A program made the position numbers and the translations under genes. The notes below the pieces were generated by a model. It saw only the letters and a list, made by a program, of their open reading frames with translations. It was not told the DNA's origin and did no database searches. Shown here piece after piece: positions 1 to 4,553 of a DNA stretch of 5,524 bases (positions are counted from its first letter, which is position 1; every line of letters starts with the position of its first letter). Source of the DNA: Vulcanimicrobiota bacterium (GTDB lineage Bacteria > Vulcanimicrobiota > Vulcanimicrobiia > Vulcanimicrobiales > Vulcanimicrobiaceae); the NCBI GenBank assembly GCA_013289785.1, contig JABCZE010000130.1, forward strand, positions 1 to 5,524, in the 5' to 3' direction.

Positions 1-762
1 GATACCGCGGGACGATTGCAGATCGACGAAGCACTCATGGACGAGTTGGCGGAGATCAAAGCCGCGGCCACGCCCAGCGAAATCTTGCTCGTCGCCGACG
101 CGATGACCGGTCAAGAGGCAACCAACGTCGCGAAGGGATTTCACGATCGCCTCGGCATCACGGGCGTCATTCTCACGAAGATGGACGGCGACACGCGCGG
201 CGGCGCGGCGCTCTCGATTCACAGCGTTACCGGCGCGCCCGTCAAGTTTGTCGGCGTCGGCGAAAAACTGACGGCGCTCGAGCCGTTCTATCCCGATCGT
301 TTAGCCTCGCGCATTCTCGGTATGGGCGATGCGCTCACGCTGATCGAAAAGACCCAGAGTCTCTATTCCGAGGAGCAGTCGCGCAAGCTGCAGGATAAGC
401 TCCTCAAACAGACCTTCACCCTCGAAGATTTCTTGGAGCAGATGCGCCAGATGCGAAAGCTGGGCTCGATGACCGATCTTTTGAAGATGGTCCCCGGTTT
501 GTCGCGCGCTCTGCCCAAGAACTTCGAAATTCCCGAGCGCGAGCTGGTGAAGGTCGAAGCGATTATCTGCTCGATGACGCGCAACGAGCGCCGGAATCCC
601 GACGTGCTCAACGGATCGCGCCGTAAGCGCATCGCACGCGGCTCCGGTACGCAAGTTTCCGACGTCAACCGGCTCGTCAAACAGTTCGAACAAGCGCGTC
701 AGTTGACCAAACACCTTGGCGGAAAGAAGCGGCGAGCGCTCTTGCCCTCGCTTCCGTCCTAA
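1..762 (+). CDS. ffh: Signal recognition particle GTPase Ffh (SRP54), C-terminal part, 5' end outside window
   Basis: Ffh binds signal sequences of nascent membrane and secreted proteins, pairs with 4.5S RNA, and docks with FtsY through its GTPase domain. The frame is open from base 1, which encodes the G3 motif DTAGR, so the gene starts upstream. Counting from that Asp as residue 1, the G4 motif TKMDGD is at 59-64 and the closing GVGEK loop at 85-89. The M domain starts near residue 125 with FTLEDFLEQMRQM. The RNA-binding signature SRRKRIARGSG lies at 206-216 and is followed by the VNRLVKQF helix. 253 residues are visible; E. coli Ffh has 453 and its DTAGR lies near 190, so the C-terminus is about the expected size. 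The tail ends in a short basic stretch (GGKKRR) and lacks the usual Met-rich segment. It sits 27 bp before rpsP and is probably co-transcribed. The family assignment is secure. Confidence 0.98.
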   Translation, partial: DTAGRLQIDEALMDELAEIKAAATPSEILLVADAMTGQEATNVAKGFHDRLGITGVILTKMDGDTRGGAALSIHSVTGAPVKFVGVGEKLTALEPFYPDRLASRILGMGDALTLIEKTQSLYSEEQSRKLQDKLLKQTFTLEDFLEQMRQMRKLGSMTDLLKMVPGLSRALPKNFEIPERELVKVEAIICSMTRNERRNPDVLNGSRRKRIARGSGTQVSDVNRLVKQFEQARQLTKHLGGKKRRALLPSLPS

Positions 763-781
763 CTCGTAACGAAAGCATTGT

Positions 782-785
782 AGGA
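782..785 (+). promoter_or_regulatory. Ribosome binding site of rpsP
   Basis: AGGA lies four A bases ahead of the ATG at 790. The spacing is a little short, but the A-rich spacer and the exact fit of the following protein to the bS16 N-terminus support this start. It is the clearest Shine-Dalgarno-like site among the start sites in the window. Confidence 0.6.
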
Positions 786-789
786 AAAA

Positions 790-1089
790 ATGGTACGAAT
801 TCGATTGCGCCGGATGGGCGCCAAGAAGCAGCCGGCTTACCGGTTTGTCGTCGCCGACGCGCGGGCGCCGCGCGATGGACGATTCATCGAAATCTTAGGG
901 CACTACAATCCGCGCACGGAGCCGCGCACCGTGGTGGTTGACGAAGAGAAGGCGCGGGCGTGGCTGGCAAAGGGCGCGCAGCCCTCGGTGACCGTTCGCC
1001 GGCTCTTCGCCGAAAAGGGACTGGTCGAACGCGGCCCGATTCCAGAGACCAAGCGCAAACCCAAGGGCGCTAAGGGCGACGGGTCGTGA
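790..1089 (+). CDS. rpsP: 30S ribosomal protein S16 (bS16)
   Basis: bS16 is a small-subunit protein that binds 16S rRNA early and stabilises the 5' and central domains during 30S assembly. The 99-residue product opens with the family signature [20 protein letters not shown]. It continues with the conserved [19 protein letters not shown] segment, then the [19 protein letters not shown] helix region. The last ~20 residues ([12 protein letters not shown]) form the basic, variable tail typical of the family; common lengths are about 80-90 residues, so this one is slightly long. The ATG is preceded by AGGA. The stop codon overlaps the GTG of the next gene as GTGA (1086-1089), which suggests translational coupling to khpA. 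The location after ffh and before khpA and rimM matches the conserved order. The call is secure. Confidence 0.98.
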   Translation: MVRIRLRRMGAKKQPAYRFVVADARAPRDGRFIEILGHYNPRTEPRTVVVDEEKARAWLAKGAQPSVTVRRLFAEKGLVERGPIPETKRKPKGAKGDGS

Positions 1090-1622
1090 GCGCATTCGAC
1101 GACGAGTTTGGCCTCTTTAGCGAAACGGTTGTCGAAGAAGTAGAGCGGGAACCCACGCGCCGGGCGCCGGCACCGCGCGCGCCGCAGACGCAAGCACCGC
1201 CGCGTTCGGGCCAAGCACCGCCGCGTTCGACACAGGCGCCGCCGCGTTCGGCACAGGCGCCGCCGCGACCCGGGCGGCCGCCGATGCGCCGCGAGCGACG
1301 GCCCAACACTCCCTCGAGCGACCCGTGGGCCGGACACCGCCGCGCAACCGAGCTGCTCTCGTTTCTCGCGCGCAAGCTCGTGGCGAATCCCGATACGGTA
1401 GCGGTCGAACTCTTCGTGGACGAAAGCGCGCAACCGGTGATCGAGCTGATCGTTCATCCCGACGATTTGGGAAAGGTTATCGGCCGCAGCGGCCGCGTCG
1501 CACACGCGCTGCGCACGATCGTTCGCGCAACCGCGGAGGGACGCGTTGCCGTCGATATTCTGGATAGCGAAGAGGCAGCCGAAGGTTCAGAGGATGATCC
1601 GCAGCCCGATGACGGAGATTGA
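1086..1622 (+). CDS. khpA: KH-domain RNA-binding protein KhpA (YlqC family) with Pro/Arg-rich N-terminal extension
   Basis: KhpA proteins are small type-II KH RNA-binding proteins, often partnered with KhpB/Jag, with roles in RNA regulation and cell-shape control in Gram-positives. The KH module covers about residues 87-160: the [15 protein letters not shown] helix, the strand [12 protein letters not shown], and the GxxG loop GRSG at 133-136 in [11 protein letters not shown], followed by the ALRTIVRA helix. Typical KhpA is about 75-80 residues, but this product has 178. The first ~20 residues are acidic and aromatic ([17 protein letters not shown]). Residues 23-80 are Pro/Arg-rich with four QAPPRSx repeats, and the C-terminal ~18 residues are acidic. 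The start is GTG, overlapping the rpsP stop by 4 nt; no strong Shine-Dalgarno is seen, so coupling is likely. The KH call is firm, and the role of the extension is unknown. Confidence 0.92.
   Translation: MSAFDDEFGLFSETVVEEVEREPTRRAPAPRAPQTQAPPRSGQAPPRSTQAPPRSAQAPPRPGRPPMRRERRPNTPSSDPWAGHRRATELLSFLARKLVANPDTVAVELFVDESAQPVIELIVHPDDLGKVIGRSGRVAHALRTIVRATAEGRVAVDILDSEEAAEGSEDDPQPDDGD
1191..1274 (+). repeat. In-frame 21-bp tandem repeat (4 copies) inside khpA
   Basis: Four consecutive 21-bp units begin at 1191, 1212, 1233 and 1254. Each encodes Gln-Ala-Pro-Pro-Arg followed by Ser-Gly, Ser-Thr, Ser-Ala or Pro-Gly (residues 36-63 of the KH protein). Units 1-3 share the core GCxCCGCCGCGTTCG, and the fourth diverges at its end. 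The unit is a multiple of three, so copy-number change would lengthen or shorten the disordered linker without breaking the frame. Confidence 0.9.
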
Positions 1623-1632
1623 TCCTTCGACG

Positions 1633-1710
1633 GCGCTCAGGATGACATTACTGCGCTCAGGATGATATTACTGCGCTCAGGATGACATTACTGCGCTCAG
1701 GATGACAAAC
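1633..1710 (+). repeat. 20-bp tandem repeat, ~3.6 copies, spanning the rimM start codon
   Basis: The unit GCGCTCAGGATGACATTACT starts at 1633, 1653 and 1673. A fourth, partial unit starts at 1693 and diverges after GCGCTCAGGATGACA. Unit 2 has one change (GATGAT for GATGAC). The array is preceded by GATCCTTCGACG (1621-1632), so the first copy reads as the longer element CCTTCGACGGCGCTCAGGAT followed by GACA. I recall similar CCTTCGAC...GCTCAGGATGACA elements scattered between genes in many bacterial genomes, but cannot verify that here. Because the unit is 20 bp, the reading frame changes with every copy. The ATG in each unit opens a 7-codon ORF (MTLLRSG or MILLRSG) whose TGA overlaps the ATG of the next unit, and the last overlaps the rimM ATG at 1702. 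Confidence 0.95.
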
Positions 1711-2196
1711 GATGAGATAGTTGTGGGACGTATTGCCGGCATTTTCGGCCTTCGCGGAGAGCTCAAGTGCGACCCGACCAGCGCGGGTCGCACGCTCTTT
1801 TCTGCCGGTGCGGTTCTGCGCTGCGAGGGCAAAGAGAGTTCGTCAACGATTCGGCTGACGCAGGTGCGGCCGCACAAGGGGCGTCTCCTGATTCGCATCG
1901 AGGGCGTCGACGATGCCGGCGCGGCGGGCGCGTTCGCCGGTGCGGTGCTCTACGCTCCGCGTGAGGATGTCGAGTTGAACGAGGGCGAGTTTTTCGACGC
2001 CGACCTCGTCGGCTGCACCGTGCACGGCATCGACGACACGCTGTACGGAACCGTAGAGCGCGTGGAACACTATCCCGCCGGCGATATGCTCGTGGTTGCC
2101 GGGCACCTCGTGCCGATGGTGCGCGCAATTGTTACCAAGATCGATCTCGATGCGCGCCGCATCCTCATCGATCCCCCCGCCGGCTTATTCGATTAG
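1702..2196 (+). CDS. rimM: 16S rRNA processing / 30S maturation factor RimM
   Basis: RimM binds the head of the nascent 30S subunit, through uS19, and assists late 16S rRNA folding. The 164-residue product has the N-terminal RimM barrel, beginning IVVGRIAGIFGLRGELK (residues 6-22). A C-terminal PRC-barrel follows, opening with EGEFFDADLVGCTV (about residue 95 on) and closing with the family motif VPMV...IDLDARRILIDPPAGLFD. Length is normal (usually 160-180). I chose the ATG at 1702 because it places the GRI-x4-GLRGE motif at the usual distance from the N-terminus; the later GTG at 1723 would remove the first beta strand. There is no properly spaced Shine-Dalgarno: AGG abuts the ATG directly. 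This start lies in the last copy of the 20-bp repeat. The stop overlaps the convergent gene by 4 nt, and no trmD follows. Confidence 0.95.
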   Translation: MTNDEIVVGRIAGIFGLRGELKCDPTSAGRTLFSAGAVLRCEGKESSSTIRLTQVRPHKGRLLIRIEGVDDAGAAGAFAGAVLYAPREDVELNEGEFFDADLVGCTVHGIDDTLYGTVERVEHYPAGDMLVVAGHLVPMVRAIVTKIDLDARRILIDPPAGLFD

Positions 2197-3224
2197 CTAT
2201 TCTCGGGGTGCGCCGCGGCGTAAGCGGCGACGGCGGCGTCGACCGCCGTTTTGAGCGATGCGCCCTTGCCGACTTCGCGTTCGAGGCGAGCGCCGAAACA
2301 CGTGTAGACGAGCAAGACGAACGTGGCCGTCATGTGTTTGCCCGGCGTCTCGGTTAGCGTGCCGCTGGCGATCGTATTGTCGCGGTCGGGGCCGCAGATC
2401 GCATCGGCCGATTGTTCCGGCGGCGAGGTGACCGACGTCATCTGTGTGACGAACCGCCGGTTGAGCGCTAGATAGAGTTCGCGCAGCGCGTTGGTCAGCT
2501 CGGCGGGCGCGACCGATCCCGAAGCCGTGACGGGCGCAATGATGATGCCGCGCGACGGCTTGACCACCGGAGCGGGCGACGGCGTTTGCGCCCCTTTATG
2601 CTTAAAAACCGAATCGACCATGTTCGTGATGCCGGAGATCGGAACTTGCGCGCCGTTGCTCGACGTCGGCGCGGGCGTATTTGCGGTTTGCGCTCCGACG
2701 TTCTGGGTTCCGCGCCCCACGAAGGCCAGAATCTGCGAGCGGGCGAGCAGCGATTGCGAAGCAACGTCGGCGACGCTCGAGACCTGCGCCGTCTGCGAGA
2801 AAAGAATGACCCCGCTCTCGACGCTAACAACTTGCTCGACGACGGCGGCGGACTCTCCGACGGGCGTCACGTAGCCGCTGATATAAAAGTCTGCCTTAGC
2901 CGTGCGAGCGTTGTCGAGAAAATCAGGTCGCTTTACGCCCTGGGGAATCGCAAGCACGGTGATGCCGCCGGCCGCGGCCATCTCCTGGCCGAGAATCTGA
3001 GCGATCGCGGTCCCGATCCGTGCGTCGGCGCCGGTTTGGACGTCGAACGGATAGACGAGGATCACGGGCTGCTGTTCGAGGGAAGACGGCGTCGACGAGG
3101 GCTGGGGCGACGCAGAGCGCTGCGGCGACGGTTGGGGCGAGGGTGTCGCCGCCACGATGAAGCCGAGGAGTGAGCACGAGAGAATCAAGCCGGCCAGCCG
3201 GTACGTCTTGCGTTTTTCAGCCAT
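2193..3224 (-). CDS. Exported protein with two tandem CsgG/TolB-N/FlgO-like domains
   Basis: I do not recognise a named gene. The 343-residue product has a basic N-terminus (MAEKRKTYR), a hydrophobic core at 10-26 (AGLILSCSLLGFIVAA) and likely signal-peptidase cleavage near residues 25-27. A Pro/Ser/Gln-rich linker (28-50) follows. Domain 1 (53-148) begins PVILVYPFDV, has a helix with RIGTAIAQILGQEM, then ADFYISGYVTPVG and SGVILFSQTAQV. This pattern resembles the 'PF...G...L...LxxG' fold of TolB-N/FlgO/CsgG-like proteins. A second linker (about 178-224) precedes domain 2 (225-320), which starts RGIIIAPVTASG and repeats the DNTIASGTLTE turn. Cys277 and Cys309 in domain 2 could form a disulfide. 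The ATG at 3224 overlaps the yihY stop by 8 nt, with GAAGAG ten bases upstream. Role is unknown; the cell envelope is the inferred location. Confidence 0.82.
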   Translation of the reverse strand: MAEKRKTYRLAGLILSCSLLGFIVAATPSPQPSPQRSASPQPSSTPSSLEQQPVILVYPFDVQTGADARIGTAIAQILGQEMAAAGGITVLAIPQGVKRPDFLDNARTAKADFYISGYVTPVGESAAVVEQVVSVESGVILFSQTAQVSSVADVASQSLLARSQILAFVGRGTQNVGAQTANTPAPTSSNGAQVPISGITNMVDSVFKHKGAQTPSPAPVVKPSRGIIIAPVTASGSVAPAELTNALRELYLALNRRFVTQMTSVTSPPEQSADAICGPDRDNTIASGTLTETPGKHMTATFVLLVYTCFGARLEREVGKGASLKTAVDAAVAAYAAAHPENS

Positions 3225-4044
3225 GAAGCCGGGACTCTTCGCGCGCGGCTGCTTGATATCCGGTCGAGAGCGCGATGCTGTACTCGGCGCCGAAGAGAAA
3301 GATCGAGCCGATGCAGTAAAACCACAGCAGCAAGACGAGCGGGGCCGAGAGGGCCCCGTAGATCAGCGTGAAGTCCACGTGCGTCACGTACGCGGCGAAG
3401 GCGTATTGCACCGCCGGCCAAGCGACGGCAACCACTGCAGCGCCGCGGAAGGCAAATGCCCAGGAGTTGCGGCGGTTGGGGAGCCAGCGATAGAGCACGA
3501 CCGCTACGATGAAGACCAGCGCGATCGAGATCAAGTAGGCCAGAATATGCGTGATGCGGCGCGGATCGTGAATTCCGGCAACGTGGAACGTGACCGAGAG
3601 CACGACCGGGAGCGCGATTGCAATCAGCAAGAGTATTCCGGTCACCGGCAGCATCACGAACGACAACAGCAGGTTGTGCACCAGCGGGCGGCCTTTGGGC
3701 ACGGCGAGTGCTCGGTCGAGCGCGAACGCCAGGCCCATGAAGAGATTCTTCCCCGACCAGAGCAGAACCGCGGCGGCGATCAGGCTCGAAATACCGCGCC
3801 CGTAGATATACGTATACAGGTTCTTGGCGATGTAGTCGTGCAGCGCGGGCGCCAGCGTATTCACGAAGGCTAACGTCCGGTGCTCCGAATCGGGAAAGAA
3901 GAGCGTCGCGGCGCTCAACACCAGAACGGCAAGTGGGAAGACTGAGAAAATCGCGTTAAACGCAACCGATTGCGCGAGAAACGCACAGCCGTCGCGAGAG
4001 TAGCGAACCAGGGCTTCACGAAAGGCGGAGATGAGTCGCCGCAT
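3217..4044 (-). CDS. YihY/UPF0761 family inner-membrane protein
   Basis: This is a polytopic membrane protein of the YihY family, once called RNase BN by mistake; its biochemical function is not settled. The 275 residues show six hydrophobic spans at about 26-50, 84-104, 126-150, 164-186, 196-220 and 228-258. The N-terminus has the family pattern: an amphipathic lead (FREALVRYSRDGCAFLAQSVAFNAIFSVFP) whose AxSVAFNAIFSVFP corresponds to the usual 'AAALAFYALLALFP'. The last span carries YGALSAPLVLLLWFY and FGAEYS, typical of the C-terminal signature. I chose the ATG at 4044. An ATG at 4140 in the same frame would add 32 non-conserved, Arg/Pro-rich residues and run into the divergent gene. It is first in a two-gene unit with the exported protein downstream. 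Confidence 0.9.
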   Translation of the reverse strand: MRRLISAFREALVRYSRDGCAFLAQSVAFNAIFSVFPLAVLVLSAATLFFPDSEHRTLAFVNTLAPALHDYIAKNLYTYIYGRGISSLIAAAVLLWSGKNLFMGLAFALDRALAVPKGRPLVHNLLLSFVMLPVTGILLLIAIALPVVLSVTFHVAGIHDPRRITHILAYLISIALVFIVAVVLYRWLPNRRNSWAFAFRGAAVVAVAWPAVQYAFAAYVTHVDFTLIYGALSAPLVLLLWFYCIGSIFLFGAEYSIALSTGYQAAAREESRLHG

Positions 4045-4067
4045 CGCAAGCGGTATATCGTGGGAAC
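4045..4067. promoter_or_regulatory. 23-bp divergent intergenic region with a two-way TATA-like hexamer
   Basis: Only 23 bp separate the proposed starts of the YihY-family gene (-) and the stalk-domain gene (+). They contain GGTATATC at 4052-4059. TATATC on + and GATATA on - are both -10-like. Each lies 8-9 nt from the start codon on its side, so transcripts would have leaders of a few bases at most. No good -35 is seen on either side; the best is TGGGAA on the - strand at 4077-4082, matching three of six consensus positions. The only Shine-Dalgarno-like sequence is GGGA at 4062-4065, two bases from the GTG. Promoter activity is inferred. Confidence 0.3.
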
Positions 4068-4553
4068 GTGCCGCTATTCCCACCGGTTCCGGTAGCGATT
4101 CTGGTCGATGGCCGCCCGCTCGCAAGCTACGTACGCGCATATGTGGCCGGTGGCCGCGTCTTTGCGCCGGTCGATCCGCTGGTGACTCGATTGGCCGACC
4201 GCGTTTGGTACGAGGGCGACTCGCTGGTCATTCAACGGGGCGCGCAGTGGGTGCGCGTTCGCCTTGCACAAACGGTTCCCGATCAGTTTGACGGTGCGTA
4301 CGTGGCGGTTGCGCCGGTGCTCCAAGCGCTGGGGGCGTCGTTTATCTGGGAGCCCAAACGCCGGCGGCTGCTCGTGCGCCTTCCAAAGCGAAGCGGCATT
4401 GCGACGCCGACGCCCTTCGATCCGGCGGCACCCTCGGCTCCGCCCGCGACGGTCTTCACGCCAACACCACCGGTGACTCCGCGCCCGGTTTGGACTGGGT
4501 CGCCGCTGCCTCGGCGGACGCCGCTTCCGCTTCCTCCGCCTCGCCTGGAATGA
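4068..4553 (+). CDS. Copper-amine-oxidase-type stalk domain protein with Pro-rich C-terminal tail
   Basis: The domain is the small beta-rich 'copper amine oxidase N-terminal' type (PF07833-like), a non-catalytic module found mainly in envelope and extracellular proteins. The 161-residue product shows VAILVDGRPLASYVRAYVAG (about 9-28), then GRVFAPVDPLVTRLADRVWYEGDSLVIQRG (29-58). A second partial copy, YVAVAPVLQALGASFIWEPKRRRLLVRLPK (78-107), repeats the pattern. Residues 112-161 are Pro/Thr/Arg-rich low complexity. The start is GTG at 4068. It sits just before the domain, with an in-frame stop at 4032-4034, so there is no room for a signal peptide, which is odd for this domain. The 3' end overlaps the opposing oxidoreductase gene by 98 nt. 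The domain call is fairly good; start, location and function are uncertain. Confidence 0.72.
   Translation: MPLFPPVPVAILVDGRPLASYVRAYVAGGRVFAPVDPLVTRLADRVWYEGDSLVIQRGAQWVRVRLAQTVPDQFDGAYVAVAPVLQALGASFIWEPKRRRLLVRLPKRSGIATPTPFDPAAPSAPPATVFTPTPPVTPRPVWTGSPLPRRTPLPLPPPRLE

Noticed and set aside
16..762. TTG at 16 as the start of a complete gene
   Set aside because: The same frame is open to base 1 and encodes the Ffh G3 motif DTAGR, so the TTG is an internal Leu codon.
763..789. Terminator or promoter between ffh and rpsP
   Set aside because: The 27-bp gap has no stem-loop with a U-tract and no recognisable -35/-10 pair; only the rpsP ribosome binding site is visible.
903..1505. Open frame on the - strand across rpsP and khpA
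   Set aside because: It is antisense to two well-supported genes, and its Arg/Cys repeats are just the complement of the Pro/Arg repeat in khpA.
1633..1710. Possible CRISPR array
   Set aside because: The repeats are directly adjacent 20-bp units with no unique spacers, and one overlaps a start codon; this is a plain tandem repeat.
3144..3224. Lipoprotein lipobox (ILSC, Cys17) in the exported protein
   Set aside because: The hydrophobic segment continues well past Cys17 to residue 26, and the -3 to -1 residues are a poor lipobox; a plain signal peptide fits better.
2586..3873. Long open frames on the + strand (2586-3173 and 3157-3873)
   Set aside because: They are antisense to the exported protein and YihY genes, are rich in Arg/Asp/Gly/Gln with no recognisable domain, and look like GC-skew shadows.
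4045..4140. Longer YihY-family start at 4140
   Set aside because: The extra 32 residues are Arg/Pro-rich, do not resemble the family N-terminus, and are antisense to the stalk-domain gene.
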